Source: Zantedeschia hybrid cultivar
Taxonomy: Eukaryota; Streptophyta; Magnoliopsida; Alismatales; Araceae
Assembly: GCA_030544215.1 (NCBI GenBank)
Contig: JARZZO010000011.1
Span: 42,251,001-42,315,000 of the forward strand
Direction: 5' to 3'
DNA: 64,000 nucleotides
Part shown: positions 54,608 through 64,000 of the stretch, piece after piece
Numbering within the stretch: position 1 is the first letter of the stretch
Layout: every line of letters begins with the position of its first letter
Notes under the pieces: generated by a model
Told to the model about the DNA's origin: nothing
Database searches by the model: none
What the model saw: the letters and a program-made list of their open reading frames with translations, nothing else
Program-made: the position numbers and the translations under genes

Positions 54608-57600
54608 CTAAAGCCAATCACCTTTATACAATAAGTCTACAGACTCTAGGTGACGCTCAAGCACAATTTGAGCCAACGGCTTTGTCAGTGGATTTGCTAC
54701 CTGGTCGACGGGTGGAACTCTTTCCACTACTAAATCTCCTCTGGATAATATAAAAGCGCCTCAGAACATCTTTCGATTTCTGATGAGACCACGGCTCTTT
54801 CACTTGTGCAATAGTCCCATTGTTGTCGCACAACAGCGGAACATGATCAAGGATACCGGGAACTATGTCAAGGTCGGTGATGAACATCTTCAACCACACT
54901 TTTTCCTTGAAAGCTTCAGCTGCAGCGATGTGCTCAGCTTTAGTCGTCGAATCTGCAGTGGTTACTTGTTTAGAACTCTTCCAGCACACTGCCCCTCCGT
55001 TCAATGTAAACACGAATCCAGATGTTGACTTGCTATCATCTGGATCCGACTGGAAACTCGAGTCAGTAAAGCTTCGCAGTTTCAAGTCACCTCCTCCATA
55101 GACAAGAAACATATCCTTAGTTCTTCTCAAGTACTTAAGGATACATTTCACTGCCTTCCAGTGCTCTTCGCCTGGATCAGCCTGAAATCTGCTCGTAACA
55201 CTTAGAGCAAATGCAACATCAGGCCGTGTACATAGCATGGCATACATGATAGATCCTATGGCAGAGGCATAGCATATCCTATCCATGAATGCCCTCTCAT
55301 TAGGAGTCTTAGGAGACTACTCATTTGAGAGATTAATTCCATGTCTCATCGGTATGAGACCTCTCTTGGAATTTTCCATGCCAAACCTTTTGACTATGGT
55401 ATCTATGTATAAGGATTGGGTCATTCCAAGCATCCTCTTTGATCTATCTCTATAGATCCGTATTCTCAATACGTAGGATGCTTCTCCCAAATCCTTCATG
55501 GAGAAGTTTTTCGACAGCCAGATCTTTACTGATGACATCATAGCTACATCATTCCCAATGAGTAGTATGTCATCTACGTAAAGAAGTAGAAAAGTGACTG
55601 CACTCCCACTGGTCTTCTTGTACACACAAGGCTCATCTTCATTCTTAATGAAGTCATAAGATTTGACAGCCTCGTCAAATCTTATGTTCCAGCTCCGGGA
55701 GGCTTGCTTCAGTCCATAAATGGACCTCTGAAGCTTGCACACTTTATCTGGAGATTCTTTGGATGTGAAACCTTCTGGTTGTATCATATACACCTCTTCC
55801 TCAAGGTTACCATTAAGAAAGGCAGTCTTCACATCCATCTGCCATATTTCATAATCAAAATGTGCAGCAATGGCGAGCAGAACTCTGATCGACTTTATCA
55901 TGGCAACTGGTGAGAAAGATTCGTCATAGTCAATTCCTTGCCTTTGACGATATCCCTTTGCCACTAACCTTGCCTTATAAGTGTCGATCCGTCCATCAGC
56001 ACCGATCTTTCTTTTAAAGATCCACTTGCATCCGATGTGTACAATACCCTCAGGCAAGTCCTCCAAGTTCCAAACTTGGTTGGTGTACATGGACTGGATT
56101 TCTGAGTTTATGGCTTCTCGCCATTTCCCGGCTTCTGGGCCTTCTATGGCCTCCTGGTAGGTTTTAGGATCATCATCCTCATTATATTCTACCTTAGACT
56201 CACCTTCAGCGATATGTCCCACATATCGTTCGGGTAGTCTAGGTACTCTACCAGATCTACAAGGCTCATATGTGTGTACCTGAACAGATTCAGGAACTGA
56301 TATCTCATCTGATGATAATGCAGCTGTTTGGGGATCTGGAACCTCTTCCAGTACTATTTTACTCCCACTGTCCTCCTGGAGAAGGTATTCCTCTTCCAAG
56401 AAGACAACTTTCCTGGCGACAAACACCTTTTGTTCATCAGGATGGTAAAAATAGTATCCAAAGGTTTCCTTTGGATATCCCACAAACCTGCATTTATCAG
56501 TTCGTGATTCCAGCTTCTCTGGATCATGCCTCTTTACATGAGCAGGACAACCCCAGACTTTAACATGTTTAAATTCTGGTTTCCTGCCTTTCCATATCTC
56601 ATATGGAGTAGAGGCCACAGACTTGCTGGGTACTCTATTTAGTAGGTATGCTGCTGACTCTAGAGCATACCCCCAGAGGGACACTGGTAATCCTGAAAAG
56701 CTCATCATAGATCGCACCATGTCCAACAAAGTGTGATTCCTCCTTTCAGATACACCATTCATCTGTGGTGTATATGGAGGGGTCAGCTGAGAAAGGATAC
56801 CATTATCCTTTAAGAATTGTGTGAAATTAGTACTCAAGTATTCTCCTCCTCGATCTGATCGAAGAGCTTTAATACTCTTTCCTAACAGCTTCTCTACCTC
56901 ATTCTTGAACTCCTTGAACTTCTCAAACGCTTCCGACTTGTACTTCATTAAGTACACATAGCCGAATCTTGAGAAGTCATCGGTGAACGTGATGAAGTAA
57001 GAAAAGCCACCTTTGGCTTGGGTGGACATTGGACCACGTACATCTGAATGTATTAGTTCCAAAATGTCCTTGGCACGTTCTCCATGTCCTCTAAATGGAG
57101 ATTTTGCCATCTTTCCAATAAGGCAGGATTCGCATGTTGCAAACGATTCATAATCGAATGCTGTTATTTAACCATGCTTGTGCAACTTTTGCAACCTGCT
57201 TTCGCCAATGTGCCAAAGTCTACAATGCCACATGTAGGCTTGGTTCACACAATTCTTGCTCTTCTTAAGAGCATTATCAATCTGAAGATTGTAATAAGAA
57301 ACATCTAATAGATATAGACCGTTGACTAAAGATGCCGAAGCTATTGATTTATTACCATAATAAATCGAACAACTTCTATTCTCAATTGTCAACCTATATC
57401 CTATCTTGTCCAAACAAGATATTGATATGATGTTCTTTATTATGCTAGGAACATAATAACAATCTTCCAATAGTAAGGTGTCTCCCGATGGAAGCCTGAG
57501 GTTTGCTGTCCCAATAGCAATCGCCGCAACTTTTGCGCCGTTTCCTAGCCTCAATTCCACCTCACCTTGTCTCAGCTTGCGCTTACTTGTCAGCATCTGC

Positions 57601-58013
57601 ACATCATGGCAGATATGAGAGGCACATCCGGTATCCAATACCCAAGATGTTGAATCTCTAACTGATAAGTTGATATCTATCATATAGATATCTAAAACGT
57701 CAGACAGCTTCACTCTCCCATGAGCTTTATCGTTAAGGAACTCCTTTCTGTTCCTCTTCCAGTGATCATACTGCTTATAATAGAAGCAGTCACCCTTCAC
57801 TACTCTTTTACCTTTGTCCTTCGATCATTTATCGTTAGCTATCATCTCTGCTTCATGGGCATCTAATGCCGATTTAGCAAGAGGATCAGCTCCAGGGACA
57901 AAGTTATTGCGTTCAGATCTGAAGACATTCTTCAGGCTTCTGAACCAATCTGAGTAGATCAAGTAAGTCAAAACGGCATCAAGTATGCCACGGAGTGAGT
58001 TATTCGACGACAT
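54608..58013 (-). pseudogene. Copia gag-pol of element D, gag deleted, pol nearly complete
   Basis: Starts MSSNNSLRGILDAVL (58013). Gag lacks most of the capsid: EAEMIANDK, a TGA, then SKDKGKRVVKGDC, the same joint as in A. The zinc knuckle CFYYKQYDHWKRNR has lost two Cys. Protease WVLDTGCASHIC, integrase (RSDRGGEY, NGVSERRN), RT (YVDDILLIGND) and RNase H follow in one frame with only TAA at 57168-57170 and TAG at 55317-55319. Near 54745 the same net 14-nt loss as in A shifts the frame; the shifted end reads to TAG at 54608-54610. Confidence 0.95.
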
Positions 58014-58104
58014 AATTCCCTATAGGAGATAAATAAAATCTATTTAGCAGATGTTTAATTATTAAAATTTAAAACAGGGCATGGTCTTTTGTTCAAGTTT
58101 ATCT

Positions 58105-58176
58105 CCCACTAATTTTCGACGGACTGTATAACCCTCAGTTATACAGAACGGGAGACGCCGACAGCCTCCTAGTGGG
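58105..58176 (-). promoter_or_regulatory. Three-way-junction-like fold before element D gag
   Basis: Outer CCCACTA/TAGTGGG; inside, the GGAG.../...CTCC helix with a CGG-containing loop and CTGTATAAC/GTTATACAG. The same design as in B and C. In A only the 3' half remains. Confidence 0.75.
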
Positions 58177-58198
58177 GATCAGAATCTCAATGACTTGC

Positions 58199-58519
58199 AC
58201 TACAGCCTTGTGGATAGTACAACAAACTGTAATACAATCAGAGAGCACCCAACTCATGGGACTTGCAACTCCTTGCAATATCTGATCATGGCTTCGGTCC
58301 CCAGAAATTAATGGCCTTGTGGATAGCACAACAAACCATTAATCATGGTCTAAGCTAACCATCATTACGCGACGAGCATAGATTTGCATGCAGCCCTTGT
58401 GGATAGCACAACAAAGCTACATGGTTCCTCTACCCCGATCTATAGGCATCTAATGCCATAGCCACAGTTTCTCCTCCCAATTAAGCAGGCCTTGTGGATA
58501 GCACAACAAACCTGCCTAA
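58199..58519 (-). promoter_or_regulatory. Four conserved-loop stem-loops in element D leader
   Basis: Plus-strand view: loop core CCTTGTGGATAGCACAACAAA with closing stems ACTACAG/CTGTAAT (58199-58233, with pairs via G-U on the minus strand), ATTAATGG/CCATTAAT (58307-58343), CATGCAGC/GCTACATG (58387-58423) and TTAAGCAGG/CCTGCCTAA (58481-58519). Confidence 0.85.
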
Positions 58520-59370
58520 AGTGATTCGAATCCTATGACTATAACGATGGTGGACCACGCGGTAAGTTCTTAACTACTCGCGTTACGGCTTAGAGTTTAT
58601 CTGAGGGTATTTGGATAACTTTTATCTTGGTCTCTTCCTAGGTGATAGTATATAAATATATCGTATATATTTACTAAATACTATAACCTGCTTTGATTCA
58701 TAATCAAAAGAACAACAATGCATCTCATACATGTCATTAGTGTGGTCATGGATAGCACAGTGGGTTTGACTGGAGCCAACAGTCAAACTCACACACAATC
58801 TAACACAACAATTACATTAGATATCTGCAAACACATAGGCAAGAGATCTCCATCTTTTCGCCTTCCTGGTTGCAGCTGTGGATCGTCCTCGCTCCTTCCT
58901 CGGTTGCCTCGATCATATTACATTAATTCTAGAATTAACAGGTAAATTGAAGAAAGCCTTATGGCGAGTACAAGAGAGAGAGGGAGGTAGAAATACATCG
59001 GAGTATGAGAGAGAGAGGTGCACAGACCTCTATTTATTAACAATTAATAAACATCATACATCCACGATCCACACAAAACATTCATCTCATGAATAATAAA
59101 TTAAGTGCATATCCATGACCACGGTGTGTTTTAAACATTCCACACATGATTCAGCGCATCACATGGCTAAAACAAATGAGTTTTCAAAATAAATAAGTTT
59201 TGGCTTTCAGAAAGCTGGGATCCAATCAAAATTGGTGTTTGAATTTTTGAAAACTCATTTTATTAACTTAATATGCAATTAAATCAAATTTAAAAGCAAT
59301 AAACACACATCACATGCGCATACACTCCAAATTAATGATTCCAGATTATTCCATGTAAATTAGAACATTT

Positions 59371-59905
59371 CTAATAATCTAACACTTAGATTAAACCCCA
59401 TTAATAATCTAACAATTAGACTATTAAAGATTAATCTAACTCTTAGATTAATCCATCAAAATTAATTAACAATTTAACACTTAAATTATTAATTAACTCT
59501 AATTATTAATTAACTACTAATCTAACTCTTAGATTAGTTAATTTAAAATCAATTATTAACTTAACACTTAAATTAATAATTAACTTTAATTAATTAATAA
59601 TTACTAATCTAACTATTAGATTAGAAGATTAATGTTAATCATTAATTTAACCCTTAAATTAATAACTAACAATAATAATTAAAGACTATTAATTTAACAC
59701 TTAACTTAGTCATTTAAGTCAATTATTAATTTAACAATTAAATTAACAACTAACTTAAATAATTAATTAACAATTAGATGTATAAATAATTAATAATCTA
59801 CCAATTAGATTAAGAATTATTGATTACTAATTTTAACTTTTAAAATTAGATAAATCAAGGTCAATACTTAATTTAACACTTAAACTAATATTAACCTTAA
59901 TTAAT
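59371..59905 (-). repeat. AT-rich hairpin comb in element D leader
   Basis: Plus-strand view shows AATTTAA-CAC-TTAAATT, CTAATCTAA-CTC-TTAGATTAG, CTAATCTAA-CTA-TTAGATTAG, ATTAATTTAA-CCC-TTAAATTAAT, TTAATTTAA-CAA-TTAAATTAA and others. On the transcribed strand the loops become GTG, GAG, TAG, GGG, TTG, i.e. NNG as in A and B. Confidence 0.85.
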
Positions 59906-60149
59906 CCACAACTAATTGCTAATTAATAACTCTTTAATTGACGCAATGATTCAAAATCATTAAAAGTCCATTTAAATAAATAATTGAAAAATAAATTTAA
60001 TTTTCAAAACTGTTTTGAACTTTAAAAATTATTTTCAATTTCAATTTTATATAAATGGGCATTTGGGGTTTTAAATAAGGGGTTTCAATTAGGGATTAAA
60101 GATAAAAAGGGGGGAATGGTCTAATGGAAATGGGCCCAGCCCATTAGGA

Positions 60150-60218
60150 CCGAGCCCTGGCTCGGATCCTACTGAGCCAGGGTCGAGCCAGGCGCCCAAC
60201 AGTTGGGCGCCTGGGCTC
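60150..60218 (-). repeat. GC-rich hairpins in element D leader
   Basis: 12-bp perfect hairpin at 60188-60214 (CCAGGCGCCCAA/TTGGGCGCCTGG, 3-nt loop CAG on the plus strand) and CCGAGC/GCTCGG at 60150-60165. Confidence 0.85.
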
Positions 60219-60831
60219 GGTCCGGCCCAGCAGGGACCCGGCCGCTCGAACCGGTCGGGCCGGCCTTCATCTTCAACCCGAAACCTGCATCACCTGAAAC
60301 ATCCGAAACCCTAAAAGGGTTGTAGCCGGCGGCGGGGCTCGAGCAGCGGTGGCCGGCGGCTGGCTGCCGGCGGGACGGCGCCGTCCACACCTGCCGGTGC
60401 CCCCTCCGGCGCCGGTGGGATCGCCGGAGAGGCCCCACACACACAGCCCGAGCCCCTCCAAGAAGAACCCAAAATCTGATTTTTAGGTTTTCAAAACCCG
60501 AATTTGGGGCTTGAATTTATAGCCCTCCAAGGGCACTACGGCGCCGGCAAACATACCGGATGTGCTGTGGTGACTATCACCTACGGATCCGGAGTCTCGG
60601 CCGGCCATCCCAACGCTTGGGAGGCCAATTGAAGCCGCCGTAAACTCGCCGTTCTTCGTCTCACGAAGAACACGAAAAACCCCCAAAATAATCTCGAAAA
60701 ATTGAAAGAAAATAATATGATTAACTGTGTTCATCACATGAACACGGATCCAACAATTAATCGAAGTTACAGTATGGAATAACTCACGAAAAATTAATTT
60801 CAGAAACCGAAACGGGACGAGAAACAGTGGA

Positions 60832-60849
60832 ACCTGGCTCTGATACCAC
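60832..60849 (-). promoter_or_regulatory. Primer-binding site of element D (tRNA-iMet)
   Basis: Minus strand GTGGTATCAGAGCCAGG directly after the 5' LTR. Confidence 0.9.
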
Positions 60850-62403
60850 TGTTGGGTTTTTCTCGGTTTCTCCGGATCGCTCACGCAGCGGAAAACAAAA
60901 ATATTTACAGCGATCTGTTCCCGTTTCGAAATCTAAAATACGATAATCGGATTATCGAAGTTCTCACCGTGTGCGGATTCGAATCCGCAGTCGTTTGGTT
61001 CCGTCGGTGTGACACCGCAAGCCGCGCAAGCGCCCGGCCTCTAGCGAAGTCCACGCGATCCTCCCTGCGACGGATATCCTCGAGTTCGTCGTTATTCGCA
61101 GCCCGCGAAGCCTCCGCTGGTCGCCGCAATGATCGCCGCAGTGCGCGGACGATTTCCCGTCGTACGGGATTCGGAGAAGCGGCGGAGCAGATCTGGATCT
61201 GCCTGGACTCCAGAGGAAGACAGAAACTGAGGAGGGGCGGCTAGGGTTAGCAGCAGCTTGGCCTGCTCAGCTCGTTCGCTATGTTTTATACTAACCGCGC
61301 GGTTTTTCACAAAAACCCCCGGTTTGTATAAAACCCACTTATTTATCCATCGCCTTGAGAATCATGTGCGTGTGACCCTCTAGGCCCAAGTACCAGTCCA
61401 GTTAATGGCCCAACAAGCCCAGTGACTCCTCACTGGCTTTATTAATTAATTAATAACCCTTTATTAATCAATTAATCAATCGAATTGATGTCGCACATCG
61501 AATTCAACCGGGCCTCCGATCACGTTGGGTGCCAAGCAACACCGCGTGAACCCGGAAGGTATTTGGGGTTAAGTAACCCACTCTTGGAACCTTTCCGTCG
61601 ACAGTTACCGCGTGAATATAATCCTTCATTCGTACAATGCTCTCGAGTCAACTCAGGGTATGGCGAGCTGTCAAACCCTAACCGGTCGACTCACTTGGAT
61701 TGGATGCCGCTGATGAATATCGGAAAACTCCTTTTCCGATATTATCGTCCGCCCTGGCCAGGGACTTTCGCGCATCCTTCCTAGAGCATTCTCTCTCTAA
61801 GTACTGAGAGCGAATGATTCCTTATTGACACACAATTCCCTTCGACGGTATTCCGCTGCACCCAATCCTTGGTGTATTAGAATCCCGTGGCTAGAGATTC
61901 GTTGACCAAGGTCAAAGTACAGAAGTCCACCGCCAAGGTGTCCTTGGTGTCTCAGGTCCGAGGACCATCCACGCAACTGCGACAATAGAATCAAGCTGGT
62001 TGACAGTGAGGTACAATACCATCCAGCGATTCAGTCGGATCAGTTCAGTGAACTCATTCTCCAATGAGCACCTACAGATTCGCCTTAGTGTCTCCACACA
62101 AGTGACTTATGAGACCAGTCACCCTCATCATATGAGCAGGAGTAATTTGTACTAGTCCTACCGGATATCCGATGTCCTTCTCGGATATCCTGCGACTAGG
62201 AACGATTAAGAATATGTGTGTTTAAGTGATCAGTCTCATTAGTATGATCTCATCATAATCTAATCACTATAGCACATATTCACGGACTTCATTATGAAAC
62301 GATAATTAATGCGATTTACACATAACAAATATTATGCCATTATATTAATAAATGAACGAGATTTACATTGTTAGATTGGCTTGTAGGCCACCTTAAACTA
62401 ACA
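60850..62403 (-). mobile_element. 5' LTR of copia element D
   Basis: 1554 bp; minus-strand TATA box TATAAAAC at 61283-61290. Confidence 0.95.
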
Positions 62404-63399
62404 GTAATCAACACACAACCTTAAGGTACCATCATTCTTCCTAACAAATAAAATTGGGGCTCCCCATGGAGACACACTCGGACGAATGAAACCCTTTCCC
62501 AATAAGTCTTGCAATTGCTTCTTCAACTCCATCAATTCAGCCGGTGCCATCCTATAGGAAGCCTTAGAGATGGGTTTTGTGCCAGACATTAGTTCAATAG
62601 TGAACTCGATCTCTCGAGAAGGAGGTAATCTTGGAAGCTCATCTGGGAAGACATCAGAAAACTCACGAACCACCTCAACATCAGCAATAGTTCTTGATGC
62701 CTCAGACTTGGGATGAGTCACCACACTAATGAGATAACCTTGACAACCTCGCATTAACCACTTCTCGGTTTTCATTGCCGACACAACAATCTTAGTAAGT
62801 ACATATTTAGGGCATTGAAAACAAAACTCCCTCTCTCCTGGAATATGAAATACTACCTTCTTAGACCGATAATCCATCATAGCATAATAATGTTCAAGCC
62901 AATCCATCCCTAGAATAACATTAAAGTCATTCATATCTAGGAGGTAGAGATTGGCTGGCATGCATCTATTCTGAATCACCACATCTACATCAGGTATGAT
63001 TTGAGAAGTACTGCCCTCACCCATAGGGGTACTAACAGGTAAAGACTCCACATTATAAATAAGATAAAACTTATGTAGAACAATAACAAATCTTCGAGAT
63101 ATAAAAGAATATGTAGCACCTAGATCAAATAAAACACGAGCATATGAATCTGCAATCAAAACTGTACCTCCTACTGCTGCTCCAGAATTTTCTACATCGT
63201 CTGTGGTGAGATTATAAACTCTAGTTGGCACCCTTGGCCCATCAGCTCTCATTGGCTTTGGACAATTCTTCACCATATGGTCTGCAGCACCACAACAAAA
63301 ACACTTGCCAGACATCTTCCGGCAAAGTCCTGCATGTCTGACGCCAAAATAGCTACGTATCGGGAGATCCCTTCGTGGAATGGTTGGAATAGGAGGCAT
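62404..63399 (-). pseudogene. Gag end, protease and RT start of element F
   Basis: Minus-strand frame of about 330 codons. CCHC zinc knuckle CFCCGAADHMVKNC is intact (near residue 33). Protease has VLFDLGATYSFIS, where DSGAT is usual, so Ser next to the catalytic Asp is Leu. FNVILGMDWLEHY and KKVVFHIPG are typical of the gypsy protease. The RT start EIEFTIELMSGTKPISKASYRMAPAE and GFIRPSVSPWGAPILFVRK runs to RLCVDY, where D is inserted. Confidence 0.93.
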
Positions 63400-63474
63400 T
63401 GTTCTTAGGGCAATCTTAAACTTCTTCCTCTGATCTCTTTGGAATCTCTATGGTCGCTCCTATTGGGATCCCTG
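63400..63474 (-). pseudogene. Gag remnant of element F upstream of the zinc knuckle
   Basis: Short piece between the open frame and the next insertion; readable only in fragments. The bases CCCTG (63470-63474) are the candidate target duplication for element I. Confidence 0.5.
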
Positions 63475-64000
63475 TGTTGGGATCCGACTGAAAAATATAG
63501 CGGAATAAAATAGTTTGGGATCAGATCCATCCTGTTTCGATCATCAAAACAAGACCAGAGTAAATCGGATTTACCTTGCGCGATTTGAATCTGCGTTCAT
63601 TTTCCGGTTCCGTCGGAGCGATGCCACAAGCCGCGTAGTTGCCCGGCCTCTATCGGTATCCACACGGTTCTCCTCGCGATGGATCGTCCTCGTCTCCTCG
63701 CTCGATGCAGCGTTCGTGGATCCCGTCTGGCTACGTGTAATCTATCGCGACATGCGGATTCAGAATCTCCCATCGGACGGAAGGCGGAGTAGTCGGGAGC
63801 CGAAGAGAAGCCACCAGATGGCCGCTTCATGTCGTGCGCCAAGTAGATAGGAGAGAGAAAGAGCGACAGCTAGGTTAGGGTTGCTGGCCCCCGACCTAGC
63901 GTCTGTTCTTTTATAATAAGCATGTTTGCTGTTTTTCGTAAAAACCCAGATTTATCCGAAATCTTATCGGATTATCCATCGACTTGAAAACCTTTTGCGT
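63475..64000 (-). mobile_element. LTR of a further copia element I, cut by the window end
   Basis: Plus strand starts TGTTGGGATCC, the reverse of a copia LTR end; it resembles the reverse complement of the 3' part of the C-family LTR (about 16990-17546), including the TTTATAATAAG region near 63910 (TATA on the minus strand) and TTTTTCGTAAAAACC. Solo LTR or full element cannot be told. Confidence 0.8.

Larger units (their letters stand above)
58014..60831 (-). other. Long structured leader of element D
   Basis: About 2.8 kb between gag and primer site (read right to left): GC-rich part with hairpins (60150-60218), AT comb (59371-59905), conserved stem-loops (58199-58519), junction fold (58105-58176). 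No gene. Confidence 0.85.
53040..62403 (-). mobile_element. Complete Ty1/copia LTR retrotransposon D, nested in element F
   Basis: 9364 bp on the minus strand. LTRs 53040-54594 (3') and 60850-62403 (5'); target duplication GTAAT at 53035-53039 and 62404-62408. LTR starts TGTTAGTTTAAGGTGGCC, the same family as A. I see about 18 LTR differences (about 1.2%), so it is likely younger than B. Primer site, leader, gag-pol and polypurine tract are all present. Confidence 0.97.

Overview
This window is plant (angiosperm) repeat DNA. The evidence is nested LTR retrotransposons of both plant superfamilies: Ty1/copia elements with a tRNA-iMet primer site (TGGTATCAGAG), and Ty3/gypsy elements of the Tat/Ogre, probable Athila and chromovirus types. 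I see no ordinary host gene, tRNA, rRNA or CRISPR array. The species cannot be named from sequence alone.

Layout. Copia element A (+) runs from before base 1 to 27537 and is split by two later insertions. Copia B (+, 4066-13654, TSD GGAAG) sits in A's gag. Copia C (+, 15995-25420, TSD AGAGT) sits in A's RT/RNase H. A itself lies in the 3' part of an old gypsy element H (27538 onward; tract AAGTTTGGGGG followed by a TGATAAG LTR start). A degraded gag fragment (29812-30378) is cut by Ogre-type element G (+, 5' LTR from 30379, gag to 47324). G's LTR is interrupted by Tat-lineage element E (+, 31623-43437, TSD GGTTT), which carries gag, pol, a 69-bp tandem repeat and an antisense gene with its own TATA box. 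G's gag end is interrupted by chromovirus F (-, 47333 to beyond 63474). F's RT is split by copia D (-, 53040-62403, TSD GTAAT), and F's gag is cut at 63475 by the LTR of a further copia element I (-).

How they work. Each complete element has paired LTRs, primer site, gag-pol and polypurine tract. B is closest to intact, with one premature stop in about 1308 codons and LTRs differing at about 26 sites by my manual count. C, E, F and G carry several stops and frameshifts. A and D belong to one family and share the same large gag deletion and the same RNase H frameshifting deletion, so that family probably spread after becoming dependent on proteins made by relatives.

Most unusual content. The ~2.2-2.8 kb leaders between primer site and gag in A, B, C and D are packed with ordered hairpins: (i) a comb of AT-rich hairpins with 3-nt loops mostly ending in G; (ii) in some, GC-rich hairpins; (iii) three to four stem-loops whose loop sequence is constant while the closing stem differs from copy to copy and stays complementary; (iv) a three-way-junction-like fold ending about 80-90 nt before the gag AUG. 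The G element has a separate series of seven inverted motifs YGTC-N10-GACR with exactly 10-nt spacing. I know of no description of these arrays, but I could not search the literature or databases.
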